Part shown: piece by piece, positions 16,090 to 24,568 of the stretch
How the letters are laid out: each line of letters opens with the position of its first letter
How positions within the stretch are numbered: position 1 is the stretch's first letter
Source: Actinomycetes bacterium
GTDB lineage: Bacteria; Actinomycetota; Thermoleophilia; RBG-16-64-13
Assembly: GCA_024637095.1 (NCBI GenBank)
Contig: JAGXFV010000030.1
Location: forward strand, 62,001 to 126,000
DNA: 64,000 bases
Direction: 5' to 3'
The notes under the pieces: model-generated
Told to the model about the DNA's origin: nothing
What the model saw: only the letters and a program-made list of their open reading frames with translations
Database searches by the model: none
Made by a program: the position numbers and the translations under genes

Positions 16090-16320
16090 ATGATCGAGGT
16101 TCGTCTGTTTGCAACGCTCGCTCCCAGGTCCCGGCGTGGGGAGCGGCGCTTCGAGGTGGAGCCGGCACCGGGATTGACCGTGCGCGACGTCGTCTCTCAG
16201 GAGGAGCTCGACCCGGCGGATATCCACATCGTCATGCGCAATGGGTCTCACGCGAAGATGGACAGCGCGCTCGAAGACGGTGACCGTATTGGACTGTTTC
16301 CCCCGGTCGGCGGGGGCTAG
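16090..16320 (+). CDS. MoaD/ThiS family sulfur carrier protein
   Basis: A 76-residue beta-grasp protein ending in Gly-Gly (FPPVGGG), the thiocarboxylate-accepting tail of MoaD/ThiS proteins. IEVRLFATL at the start and LEDGDRIGLFPPVGGG at the end are typical. It probably supplies sulfur for molybdopterin or tungstopterin synthesis. Two predicted tungstopterin enzymes are encoded elsewhere in the window (30560 and 59729), which fits, although no other cofactor gene is adjacent. ThiS-like or other sulfur-relay roles cannot be excluded. Confidence 0.8.
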   Translation: MIEVRLFATLAPRSRRGERRFEVEPAPGLTVRDVVSQEELDPADIHIVMRNGSHAKMDSALEDGDRIGLFPPVGGG

Positions 16321-16359
16321 GGAGCCACAATTACGCGGAGCTGGGCGGGAGGCAAAGGC

Positions 16360-16932
16360 GTGGAAGCACAAGGGCGGCCGAGGGAAGCCCGCGCGGCGAG
16401 TACGCGAGTGGTGCTCCTTAGGGGCGATATCACGGAGCAGGACGCTACCGTAATAGTCAACGCGGCCAACTCGAGCTTGATGGGGGGAGGTGGAGTGGAC
16501 GGAGCCATTCACCGGGCCGGTGGGTCTCGGATTCTCGAAGAGTGTAAGGCGATAGTGGAAGAGCGCGGCCGTCTGCCCGCCGGCGAAGCCGTGGCGACCA
16601 CGGCTGGGCGCATGCTCGCCCAGTGGGTCATTCACACTGTGGGACCCAGGTGGCAGGGAGGGTCGAAGGGGGAGGACGGCACGCTTGCCCATGCCTACCG
16701 CTCGAGCCTCGAGGTCGCTCGGGAACTTGGCGCGCAAACCGTGGCCTTTCCCTCGATTTCGACCGGAGCCTACGGGTACCCGGTGGCCGAGGCCGCCCGA
16801 GTAGCTCTCGCGGCCATCCGCGCCGAACTCGAAGAGCATCCGGAAACCATCGCCGAAGTCCGCCTGGTGCTCCACGATCCGCATACGCTGGCCGCCTTTG
16901 AGCAGGCGCTGGCCGACACCTTTGGAGACTAG
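16360..16932 (+). CDS. macro domain protein (ADP-ribose binding/hydrolase)
   Basis: A 190-residue macro domain. The core motifs are present: GDITEQDATVIVNAANSS, MGGGGVDGAIHRAGG, the GEAVATTAG loop, VIHTVGP, and ISTGAYGYP. This matches the Af1521/YmdB-type class that binds ADP-ribose and often removes ADP-ribosyl or O-acetyl-ADP-ribose. The GTG start has GGGAGG upstream. It lies 39 bases after the MoaD-like gene and 2 bases before the aminotransferase, so it is probably cotranscribed with them. Confidence 0.9.
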   Translation: MEAQGRPREARAASTRVVLLRGDITEQDATVIVNAANSSLMGGGGVDGAIHRAGGSRILEECKAIVEERGRLPAGEAVATTAGRMLAQWVIHTVGPRWQGGSKGEDGTLAHAYRSSLEVARELGAQTVAFPSISTGAYGYPVAEAARVALAAIRAELEEHPETIAEVRLVLHDPHTLAAFEQALADTFGD

Positions 16933-16934
16933 TC

Positions 16935-18119
16935 ATGGCCGTGTCGACCAAAATCGAGGATTTCATCGAGCGTTCGAGTTGGATCCGCCGGATGTTCGAG
17001 GAGGGTGCGCGGCTCAAGGCGGAGCATGGCGCCGAGAACGTCTACGACTTGAGCCTGGGCAATCCCAACCTCGAGCCGCCGCCGGAGTTCAAGCAGTTGC
17101 TGGCCGACCTTGCCGTCGACGAGAGACGGGGATTGCACGGCTACATGCCCAACGCCGGGCTGCCTGAGGCGCGGGCCGCCGTTGCCGCCGGTCTATCCTC
17201 CGAGCACGAAGTGCAGGTGCCGCCCGAAAACGTGGTGATGACCGTGGGGGCGGGGGGTGGCCTCAACGTGGTGTTCAAGGCGATCCTCGATCCCGGGGAC
17301 GAGGTGATCGTGCCTCGGCCGTACTTCGTCGAATACGACTTCTACGTGGACAACCATGGAGGATCGCTCAAGACAGTCTCGGCTGGACCTGATTTTGCCC
17401 TGGACCCAGAGGCCATCCGCGCGGCGATAGGACCGCGGACCAGGGCCGTGCTCATCAACTCACCGAACAACCCGACAGGCCGGGTGTACGACGAGGTGAG
17501 TCTGCTGCGGCTCGGCCGGGTGCTCGAGGAAGCCTGGGTATCCACCGGCCGCGTGATCTATCTCGTGGCGGATGAACCCTACCGCAAAATCATCTACGAG
17601 GGAGTCAGCGTCCCCCCGGTGATGCCCGTTTACGCCAACACCATCGTGGTGAGCAGCCATTCCAAGGATCTCTCCCTGGCGGGGGAGCGGATCGGCTATG
17701 TGGGGGTGAGTCCTCAGTCGAACGACGCGTCGCGGCTAATGGCCGGCTTGATCCTGGCCAATCGGATTCTCGGCTTCGTCAATGCTCCGGCCATCGCCCA
17801 GCGCGCGGCCGCCCGGTTGCAGGGAATCACGGTGGATTTGGGCCCATACGCCCGCAACCGCCGAGCGCTATGGCAAGGGTTGACAGATTTGGGTTACGAG
17901 GTGCCGATGCCGGAGGGGGCTTTCTATCTGTTCCCGAAGGCTCCGGGAGGCGACGACCTGGCGTTCGTGAAGAGGCTGCAGGACGAACTGGTGCTGGCTG
18001 TGCCCGGACGGGGGTTCGGCGAACCCGGCTATTTCCGGCTTTCTTACGCGGTTCCTTACGAGACGGTTGAGGGCGCGCTGCCCATTCTCGCCCGGGCCAA
18101 GGAGGAGTCTAGGGGTTGA
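16935..18119 (+). CDS. pyridoxal phosphate aminotransferase, class I/II
   Basis: A 394-residue fold-type I aminotransferase. The motifs are LSLGNPNLEPP near residue 38, NSPNNPTGRVY (about 176), VADEPYRKI (about 213), and the Schiff-base Lys244 in SSHSKDLSLAGERIGY. Length is normal. The substrate is not readable from the sequence; aspartate/aromatic-type enzymes are closest in layout. It ends inside the convergent glucosaminidase gene, overlapping by 11 bases. Confidence 0.9.
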   Translation: MAVSTKIEDFIERSSWIRRMFEEGARLKAEHGAENVYDLSLGNPNLEPPPEFKQLLADLAVDERRGLHGYMPNAGLPEARAAVAAGLSSEHEVQVPPENVVMTVGAGGGLNVVFKAILDPGDEVIVPRPYFVEYDFYVDNHGGSLKTVSAGPDFALDPEAIRAAIGPRTRAVLINSPNNPTGRVYDEVSLLRLGRVLEEAWVSTGRVIYLVADEPYRKIIYEGVSVPPVMPVYANTIVVSSHSKDLSLAGERIGYVGVSPQSNDASRLMAGLILANRILGFVNAPAIAQRAAARLQGITVDLGPYARNRRALWQGLTDLGYEVPMPEGAFYLFPKAPGGDDLAFVKRLQDELVLAVPGRGFGEPGYFRLSYAVPYETVEGALPILARAKEESRG

Positions 18120-19047
18120 GCGCGATTACGTGGCGCTCGATCGCCGCGCCGTAGCCGTTGCCGGGTACGGCCCAGCGGCCGTCCAAGTCGGAGAGCACCC
18201 GCACCTGCCCCCGCGGATTGACCAGGTCGTAGCGCGGATCGGTGGCGGAATTCGTCCAGTCCGCTTTGTTCTCGGAATAGACGTAGGCCGCCATGTGGGC
18301 CACGTGGCCGCGGACACCATCGGCGGGAGTGGCGAAGGCATGACCTGCTGCCCCGCCTCCGACCGCGCCGATGCCGGCATAGTTGTTCTGCTCCGGGCGG
18401 ACGTCGCCGCCATATTTGCCGAACCCGGTTTCGTGGAGCATCTGCGCCCAAAGCACGTCCGCCCGCACGCCCACTTCATTGGCGTATCGCACGTATAGCT
18501 CGGCCAGTTCCTTGGCCGGGACGGTAAAGCGGGGAGCGGCATTGTTCGACGTTAGGTAGGTGGCCAGGTCGTCGGCGCTGCCCCCCCACAGGCCCTGTAT
18601 CGGGGTACTCCCGTCTGTGCCCGCCGCGCGGGTGGTGGGGACACCGGCAGCGCTCTCCGCTGCCGCAACCTGGGCGGGGGCAGACTCCTCATCGGCCACC
18701 GCAATCGCGGTTTCGCCGGGTGTGGCCGGGGGGGCGGGACCGTCCGCATCCTCCTCCGCGGTGCTGAGCTTGACCCTTTGTTGCTTCAACCACCAACCGG
18801 GCGGCGGCTGCCGGCGATCGGGGCCCGACGGAAGGTCCACAAGTGCCGGGCCGGAGGGGGTCTGCTCCCGGGTGACCAGTTCTGCCGTCTGCGTCAGATT
18901 CTGCGGCGAGGCGGCCGCGGATTCCTGCTCTTCGGGCCACAAGAGCCCGAGCATCACCAGGGTGGTGCCGCCGAGCAGCAGGCCGACGCCGGCCAAACGG
19001 ACCAGGAATTGGGACGGGAGCCGATTGAGGAAGTCGCGTGATGACAT
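18109..19047 (-). CDS. membrane-anchored glucosaminidase-domain peptidoglycan hydrolase
   Basis: About 312 residues from ATG 19047 (the frame is open from 19104). A single membrane anchor at about residues 17-35 (LAGVGLLLGGTTLVMLGLL) is followed by a long, low-complexity linker rich in Ala and Pro, and a C-terminal glucosaminidase domain. This carries LWAQMLHETGFGKYGGDVRPEQNNYAGIG and then AFATPADGVRGHVAHMAAYVYSEN. It would cleave cell-wall glycan outside the membrane. The start is uncertain because no strong ribosome site stands at the right distance. Confidence 0.82.
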   Translation of the reverse strand: MSSRDFLNRLPSQFLVRLAGVGLLLGGTTLVMLGLLWPEEQESAAASPQNLTQTAELVTREQTPSGPALVDLPSGPDRRQPPPGWWLKQQRVKLSTAEEDADGPAPPATPGETAIAVADEESAPAQVAAAESAAGVPTTRAAGTDGSTPIQGLWGGSADDLATYLTSNNAAPRFTVPAKELAELYVRYANEVGVRADVLWAQMLHETGFGKYGGDVRPEQNNYAGIGAVGGGAAGHAFATPADGVRGHVAHMAAYVYSENKADWTNSATDPRYDLVNPRGQVRVLSDLDGRWAVPGNGYGAAIERHVIALNP

Positions 19048-19217
19048 CAGCTTGTTGGTATTCCTTCTACTGTGGTCCGGGTGGTGGGCACTCCCCGAAA
19101 GCATCGGCCGACAGCCCTGAGAACTATACCAGTTGCCCCGATTTGGGCCGGGCGAGATCCGTGCGCGGTGGCGCTGCCAGGGAGCCGGATAGCTCGCGGA
19201 GCCGGGGCCTACGTGGC

Positions 19218-19230
19218 TATAATGGCGTCG
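19218..19230 (+). promoter_or_regulatory. TATAAT box for a possibly leaderless GTG start
   Basis: A perfect TATAAT (19218-19223) lies seven bases before the GTG start codon at 19230, where there is no ribosome site. Transcription would begin at or beside the GTG. No clear -35 box is visible. Confidence 0.5.
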
Positions 19231-20429
19231 TGGCCGGACGAAAACACATTGTTCTCATAATTGACGGAGCCGCTGGTTGGCCCGTGGAAGAGCTTGGCGG
19301 CAGAACCTCGCTCGAGGCGGCGCGCACCCCCAACCTGGACCGTCTTGCCCGTGAAGGCCAGGTGGGGCTAGTCCAAAACATTCCCGAGGGGATGGAGCCT
19401 TCGAGCGCCATTGCCTGCATGAGCGTGCTGGGCTTCGACCCCACTAGGTTCTACGGGGGCCGCGGACCCATTGAGGCGCTGGCGCTGGGAATTCACCTGG
19501 AGCCCGAACAGGCGGCGCTTCGCTGCAACCTGATCACCGTAGACCAGGGCAGGATGATGAGCTACGCCGGGGGCCACATCGCTTCATCCGAGTCGCGTGT
19601 GATCATCGAGGATCTGCAGAGGGAGTTGGGCAGTGAACGGGTGGCTTTTTACCCCGGGGTGGGCTTCCGCCACATCGTCACGGTGCGGGAGGCACAAGAC
19701 GTGGTCAACACTATCTGCGTGCCCGCTCATGACATCCACGGCGAACCTATCGAGGAGCACCTACCCCAGGGACCAGGCAGCTTCTTTCTTCAGGATCTGA
19801 TGGACCGGTCGCGAGAACTGCTGAGGGAGCATCCGATCAACGAAGCCCGCAGCGCACGCGGCGACCTGCCCGTGACCCAGATCTGGCTCTTCTGGCCCGG
19901 CCTCGTCGCGGCGGATATGCCCTCGTTCCAGGAAGCCTACGGCCGGGAGGCGGCGATCACCTCGGGTGTCGATCTTCTCGCCGGGCTGGCCACGCAGGTG
20001 CAGATGCAGGTGCTGGACATCGCCGGGGTGACCGATGACGGCTCCAACGACTTCGAGGGGCAGATGGCGGGGGCGCTGGCGGCCCTTGAGGAACGTGATT
20101 TGGTGGTGGTCCACGTGGAGGCACCCGATGAAGCCGGCCACTCCGGAGACGTCGCAGGCAAGGTCGAAGCCATCGAGCGGGTGGACGAACTGATGCTGCC
20201 TCAGATACTCGAGTCGGCGGGAGAAATCCGTCTGCTGGCCCTGCCTGATCACCCCACGCCTCTTAGCAGCCGCACGCACGCACGCGATCCGGTGCCTTTC
20301 GTGATGTGGGGAACCGAGGTAGAGAGCCGGCCGGCCGCCGCCTACACAGAAGCAGCCGCGGCCGCAACCGGCCTCAGCGTGGATCCGGGCTGCCTGTTGA
20401 TGGCCCGCTTCCTCGGGGTCCGAGCCTAG
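19230..20429 (+). CDS. apgM: 2,3-bisphosphoglycerate-independent phosphoglycerate mutase, archaeal type
   Basis: A 399-residue member of the alkaline-phosphatase superfamily branch ApgM. Evidence is HIVLIIDGAAGWPVEELGG with TSLEAARTPNLDRLAREG at the N-terminus, the MEPSSAIACMSVLGFDP nucleophile region, GRGPIEALALG, YAGGHIASSE, and the C-terminal metal site EAPDEAGHSGD and LPDHPTPLSSRTHARDPVPF. It interconverts 3- and 2-phosphoglycerate in glycolysis. The frame is open from 19038, but homology begins at GTG 19230, which has a TATAAT box immediately upstream, suggesting a leaderless transcript. Confidence 0.9.
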   Translation: MAGRKHIVLIIDGAAGWPVEELGGRTSLEAARTPNLDRLAREGQVGLVQNIPEGMEPSSAIACMSVLGFDPTRFYGGRGPIEALALGIHLEPEQAALRCNLITVDQGRMMSYAGGHIASSESRVIIEDLQRELGSERVAFYPGVGFRHIVTVREAQDVVNTICVPAHDIHGEPIEEHLPQGPGSFFLQDLMDRSRELLREHPINEARSARGDLPVTQIWLFWPGLVAADMPSFQEAYGREAAITSGVDLLAGLATQVQMQVLDIAGVTDDGSNDFEGQMAGALAALEERDLVVVHVEAPDEAGHSGDVAGKVEAIERVDELMLPQILESAGEIRLLALPDHPTPLSSRTHARDPVPFVMWGTEVESRPAAAYTEAAAAATGLSVDPGCLLMARFLGVRA

Positions 20430-20461
20430 CCGCGCGAGAAAAGCCTATGTCAGGCAGTGCC

Positions 20462-20487
20462 CGTCGACCCGGAGCGGGCCGTCGACG
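20462..20487. terminator. hairpin between convergent genes
   Basis: CGTCGAC (20462-20468) pairs with GTCGACG (20481-20487) around a GC-rich 12-base loop, between the stops of the phosphoglycerate mutase and rubredoxin genes. There is no T-tract. Confidence 0.35.
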
Positions 20488-20508
20488 CCGGGCGGGTCCT
20501 ACTTGAAC

Positions 20509-20670
20509 CTAGGCGACTACTTCGAATTCCTCTTTGCCCGCGCCGCAGTCGGGGCAGGTCCAGTCTTCGGGAAGGTCCGCAAAAGTGGTGCCGGCCTCGA
20601 TGCCCTGGCTGGGGTCGCCCTCTTCGGGATCGTAGACGTAGCCGCAGAGGTTGCATTCGTAGCTCTGCAT
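20509..20670 (-). CDS. rubredoxin
   Basis: A 53-residue rubredoxin, too short for most ORF cut-offs. It has both CxxC knuckles: [16 protein letters not shown] near the N-terminus and [15 protein letters not shown] near the C-terminus, with the usual 28-residue separation and aromatic core. The ATG at 20668-20670 is preceded by AAGGAGG. Rubredoxins carry single electrons, commonly in oxygen/peroxide defence of anaerobes or from ferredoxin reductases. A peroxiredoxin is present at 2520, but no specific partner is adjacent. Confidence 0.95.
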   Translation of the reverse strand: MQSYECNLCGYVYDPEEGDPSQGIEAGTTFADLPEDWTCPDCGAGKEEFEVVA

Positions 20671-20734
20671 ATACAGTTCCTCCTTCATGGAAATCGGCTA
20701 AGGGTTGCCCTTGCTTTGAGCAACAGTATAGTGT

Positions 20735-20801
20735 GGAACGGATCTCGGGGGGGAACGGATCTCGGGGGGGAACGGGTCTCGAGCGGAATGGGTCTCAGGG
20801 G
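20735..20801 (+). repeat. four imperfect 17-bp tandem repeats before the carboxylase operon
   Basis: The unit GGAACGGATCTCGGGGG occurs twice exactly (20735-20751, 20752-20768), followed by two degenerate copies (20769-20784, 20785-20801). They end 17 bases before the ATG of the carboxylase gene, so they fall in its leader and abut its ribosome site. Confidence 0.85.
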
Positions 20802-20818
20802 AGTCAAGGGGGAGACGG

Positions 20819-22372
20819 ATGGCCGAAGAACGCGATGCCATCGACGAGCTGGAGAGGCGCACGGAGCAGGCCCTAACCGGCGAAGGGCCCGAGCGGATCG
20901 CCAAGCAGCACCAGGCCGGCAAGATGACCGCGCGCGAGCGTCTCGACCTGCTTTTCGACGAAGGCTCTTTCACCGAACTCGACCGATTCGTCACCCATCG
21001 GGTGTCCGAATTCGGGATGGACAAGCGGAAGGTGGCCGGGGACGGCGTGGTCACGGGCTATGGCCGGATCAACGGACGCACCACCTTCGCCTTCGCCCAG
21101 GACTTCACCGTGTTCGGCGGTGCTCTGGGCGAGGCCTATGCCGGCAAGGTCTGCAAGATCATGGACCTCGCCGCCAAGAACGGCTGCCCCGTCATCGGTC
21201 TGAACGACTCCGGCGGCGCGCGCATACAGGAAGGCGTCGCGAGCCTGGCCGGCTACGGCGACATTTTCCTGCGGAATGTGCTGGTCTCGGGGGTGATTCC
21301 CCAGATCTCCGCGATCATGGGTCCTTGTGCCGGGGGTGCGGTCTACTCCCCTGCGATCACCGACTTCATTCTGATGGTCAAGGGCACTGCCCACATGTTC
21401 GTCACCGGCCCGGAAGTCATCCGCACGGTCACCCACGAAGAGGTGACTAAGGAGGATCTGGGTGGGGCGCTCACGCACGCCAGCAAGAGCGGGGTGGCGC
21501 ACTTCACCGAGGACTCCGACGAGGAGGTCCTGCTGCTCATCCGCGAGCTGCTCTCCTACATGCCGCAGAACAACATGGACGATCCGCCTTTGGGGCCCAC
21601 GGACGACGACCCCTTGCGCCTTACCAAGGAACTGGACGATGTCGTCCCCATGAACCCGAACCAGCCCTATGACATGCGCGAGATCATCGGGGCCGTGCTG
21701 GATCACAAGCAGTTCCTCGAGGTGCAGGAGTTTTTCGCTCCGAACATCGTGGTCGGTTTTGGACGGATCGGCGGGCGCAGCGTGGGCGTGGTGGCCAACC
21801 AGCCGGCAGCCCTGGCCGGCGTGCTCGACATCGACTCAGGCGACAAGGCGGCCCGCTTCGTCCGTTTCTGCGACGCTTTCAACATCCCCCTCGTCACCTT
21901 CGTGGACGTGCCCGGGTTCCTCCCGGGGGTCTCCCAGGAATACGGGGGCATCATTCGTCACGGAGCGAAGCTGCTTTACGCATTTGCCGAAGCCACAGTG
22001 CCCAAGGTCACATTGATCACGCGGAAGGCCTATGGCGGCGCCTACGACGTCATGAGCTCCAAGCACATTCGCGCGGATCTCAACTTTGCCTACCCTTGGG
22101 CCGAAATCGCGGTGATGGGGCCTGAGGGCGCGGTCAACGTCATTTTCCGCAAGGAGTTGGCCGATGCGGATGATCCCCAGGCCGCCCGGGAGAAGCTGGT
22201 GGCCGACTACCGCGAGCGTTTCGGTAACCCCTATTCGGCGGCGTCTCTGGGATACATCGACGAGATCATCCTGCCCGAGCACACCCGGGCCATGATCTTC
22301 TCGGCGCTCGAGGCGCTCAAGGACAAGCGGGACGAGAATCCGCCCAAGAAACACGGCAACATCCCGCTGTAG
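20819..22372 (+). CDS. acyl-CoA carboxylase, carboxyltransferase (beta) subunit
   Basis: A 517-residue carboxyltransferase of the propionyl/methylmalonyl-CoA family (PccB/MmdA-like). Both crotonase-like halves are intact, with [48 protein letters not shown] in the N-half, and [47 protein letters not shown] in the C-half. It transfers carboxyl from biotin to an acyl-CoA. The gene is first in an operon with biotin carboxylase (11-base gap) and a biotin carrier. Acetyl- versus propionyl-CoA preference cannot be told. Reverse use as a decarboxylase is possible, but no membrane sodium-pump subunit is present. Confidence 0.92.
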   Translation: MAEERDAIDELERRTEQALTGEGPERIAKQHQAGKMTARERLDLLFDEGSFTELDRFVTHRVSEFGMDKRKVAGDGVVTGYGRINGRTTFAFAQDFTVFGGALGEAYAGKVCKIMDLAAKNGCPVIGLNDSGGARIQEGVASLAGYGDIFLRNVLVSGVIPQISAIMGPCAGGAVYSPAITDFILMVKGTAHMFVTGPEVIRTVTHEEVTKEDLGGALTHASKSGVAHFTEDSDEEVLLLIRELLSYMPQNNMDDPPLGPTDDDPLRLTKELDDVVPMNPNQPYDMREIIGAVLDHKQFLEVQEFFAPNIVVGFGRIGGRSVGVVANQPAALAGVLDIDSGDKAARFVRFCDAFNIPLVTFVDVPGFLPGVSQEYGGIIRHGAKLLYAFAEATVPKVTLITRKAYGGAYDVMSSKHIRADLNFAYPWAEIAVMGPEGAVNVIFRKELADADDPQAAREKLVADYRERFGNPYSAASLGYIDEIILPEHTRAMIFSALEALKDKRDENPPKKHGNIPL

Positions 22373-22382
22373 GGGAGGGCGC

Positions 22383-23894
22383 ATGTTCAAGAAGATCCTG
22401 GTCGCCAACCGCGGCGAGATCACGGTTCGCATCATTCGCGCGTGCCGCGAGATGGATATTCGCACCGTGGTGGTCTATTCGGACGCCGATCGCTGTGCCC
22501 TCCACGTGCGCTACGCGGACGAGGCTTACGGCATAGGTCCGGCTCCCTCAGTGGAGAGCTATCTTGTCGGCGAGAAGATCATGGAGGTGGCGCGGAAGAG
22601 CGGGGCCGATGCCATCCACCCCGGATACGGTTTCCTCAGCGAAAACTACCGCTTCGCTCGACTGGCCCGTGAGGCCGGGCTGGTCTTCATCGGTCCCCCG
22701 GCGGAGGCGATGGAGTCCATGGGCGACAAGGTGCAGGCACGCCGGCGGATGCTCGAGGCGGGAGTTCCCCTGGTGCCCGGTACCCCGCCGCTAGAAGACA
22801 TCGACGAGGCCCGACGTCTGATCGCCGGAATCGGCTACCCCGTGATCCTCAAGCCCTCGGCGGGGGGCGGTGGCAAAGGGATGCGGGTGGTCCACAAGGA
22901 AGAGGAGTTAGCCTCGGCGCTCGAAGGAGCCCGTTCCGAAGCCCGCTCCGCTTTCGGCGACGACACCGTTTACGCCGAGCGCTACGTCACCAAGCCCCGG
23001 CACGTGGAGATTCAGGTATTGGCGGACAACCACGGCAACGTGCTCCACTTGTTCGAGCGGGAATGCTCCATCCAGCGCCGTCACCAGAAGATCATCGAGG
23101 AGGCCCCTTCGCCCTTCATCACCGAGGAGACCCGGCGGGCGATGGGCGAGGCGGCGGTCGAGGCGGCCCAGGCCGTGGACTATTCCGGCGCGGGAACCGT
23201 TGAGTTCCTGGTCGACGAGCAGCAGCGCTTCTATTTCCTTGAGATGAACACCCGGCTTCAGGTGGAGCATGCCGTGACCGAGATGGTGACCGGAGTGGAC
23301 CTAGTCAAGATGCAGATCCATGCGGCCGCGGGCGAGCCACTGCCCTACCGTCAGGAAGATCTGCGCCTCGAGGGCGCCGCGATCGAGTGCCGCATCTACG
23401 CCGAGGACCCCGACAACGACTTCCTGCCCTCGCCGGGCAAGATCGTGGCTCTGCGCGTCCCCGGGGGACCGGGCATCCGGGACGACATCGGCGTGTTCGA
23501 GGGTTACGAGGTTCCCCTTTACTACGACCCGCTGCTTTCGAAGCTATCGGCTTGGGGCCGCGACCGCGCCGAAGCCATCGCCCGCATGCGCCGGGCGCTA
23601 CAGGAGTACGTGGTCGAGGGGATCAAGACCAACATCCCTTTTCATCAACGCATTTTGCGAGAACCGGCGTTCCTCGCGGGGGACTTCGACACCCGTTTTG
23701 TGGACGAGCGGTTTCTGCCCCAGGAGGAAGGACGTCCGCCCGAAGATCCGGAACGTGCTGTGATCGCCGCGGCCATTCTGGCCTATTGGGCGGAGGAGCG
23801 GGCTGCACTGAAGCCACAGGCCGGCAGCGATCGCGAGACTTCGGCTTGGACGCGGGCGGGCCGACGGGACGCAACGCGCCGCTGGGGAGGGTGA
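22383..23894 (+). CDS. accC: biotin carboxylase subunit
   Basis: A 503-residue ATP-grasp biotin carboxylase: FKKILVANRGEI at the N-terminus, HPGYGFLSEN, the KPSAGGGGKGMRVV nucleotide loop, RHVEIQVLADNHGNVLHLFERECSIQRRHQKIIEE, and FLEMNTRLQVEH. It is about 55 residues longer than a minimal AccC; the C-terminal extension looks like the usual propionyl-type tail without a fused carrier domain. It carboxylates biotin on the carrier encoded six bases downstream. Confidence 0.94.
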   Translation: MFKKILVANRGEITVRIIRACREMDIRTVVVYSDADRCALHVRYADEAYGIGPAPSVESYLVGEKIMEVARKSGADAIHPGYGFLSENYRFARLAREAGLVFIGPPAEAMESMGDKVQARRRMLEAGVPLVPGTPPLEDIDEARRLIAGIGYPVILKPSAGGGGKGMRVVHKEEELASALEGARSEARSAFGDDTVYAERYVTKPRHVEIQVLADNHGNVLHLFERECSIQRRHQKIIEEAPSPFITEETRRAMGEAAVEAAQAVDYSGAGTVEFLVDEQQRFYFLEMNTRLQVEHAVTEMVTGVDLVKMQIHAAAGEPLPYRQEDLRLEGAAIECRIYAEDPDNDFLPSPGKIVALRVPGGPGIRDDIGVFEGYEVPLYYDPLLSKLSAWGRDRAEAIARMRRALQEYVVEGIKTNIPFHQRILREPAFLAGDFDTRFVDERFLPQEEGRPPEDPERAVIAAAILAYWAEERAALKPQAGSDRETSAWTRAGRRDATRRWGG

Positions 23895-23900
23895 GGACTT

Positions 23901-24404
23901 ATGCCGCGCTATATGGTGGAACAGGCGGGCATCGTCTATGAGGTCGAAGTTCGGCAGCGCGGAGAGCACGACTACACCGTGATAGTGGACGGCCGGGAGC
24001 TCGTGGTCGACGCCTGCGCCGTGGAAGAGTACGTCTGCTCCTTGATCGTCAACGGGGTCTGCCATGAGGTGCACTACTCGCAGAACCGGGACAGCTTCAG
24101 CCTGTTGATATCGGGTGAGCACTACGAGTTGGTGGCGCGTAATCGTCGCTCTCGGGCCGCGCTTCAAGGGGGTGCGGGTCTGGTCTCGGGGCGGCAGCTG
24201 ATCTCCGCGCCGATGCCTGGGCGTGTGGTCAAGGTTCTGGTTGAGCCGGGACAGAGGGTCGAGGCCGGGCAATCGCTGATCACGCTCGAGGCGATGAAGA
24301 TGGAGAATGAGCTGCGTACCCCCACCGAAGGGACGGTCAGCGAGATCGCGGTCGGTGAAGGAGACGTGGTGACCACCGGCCAGAAGCTGGCCGTGGTGGA
24401 GTAG
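23901..24404 (+). CDS. biotin carboxyl carrier protein
   Basis: A 167-residue protein. Residues about 95-167 are a biotinyl domain with the attachment motif EAMKMENEL (Lys133) and the preceding APMPGRVVKVLVEPGQRVEAGQSL. The first 80 residues form a separate beta-rich domain (YEVEVRQRGEHDYTVIVDGREL) like that of propionyl-type carriers, which docks on the carboxylase core. The ribosome site is GGGAGG. It completes a three-gene biotin-dependent carboxylase set. Confidence 0.92.
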   Translation: MPRYMVEQAGIVYEVEVRQRGEHDYTVIVDGRELVVDACAVEEYVCSLIVNGVCHEVHYSQNRDSFSLLISGEHYELVARNRRSRAALQGGAGLVSGRQLISAPMPGRVVKVLVEPGQRVEAGQSLITLEAMKMENELRTPTEGTVSEIAVGEGDVVTTGQKLAVVE

Positions 24405-24469
24405 CTCTCCAACATCTGCATCCGCGGAGTCGTCCAACAGATATAGCCCACTCGTCCCCCGGACACGCC

Positions 24470-24499
24470 TTTATGCCGGGCATGGCCCTGTGCTAGGTT
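24470..24499 (+). promoter_or_regulatory. weak candidate promoter for the ABC transporter operon
   Basis: TTTATG (24470-24475) and TAGGTT (24494-24499) are 18 bases apart, within the 164-base gap before the solute-binding protein gene. An A-rich stretch follows. The match to consensus is modest. Confidence 0.3.
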
Positions 24500-24568
24500 A
24501 AAAATGGTTGCCCCGGCGGGGGTGGGGCCTCCGTCCCGTCAGAACCTCAAGGAAGGGAAACGCTAAGC

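Noticed and set aside
20735-20801. CRISPR array
   Set aside because: The units are short, directly adjacent and without spacers.
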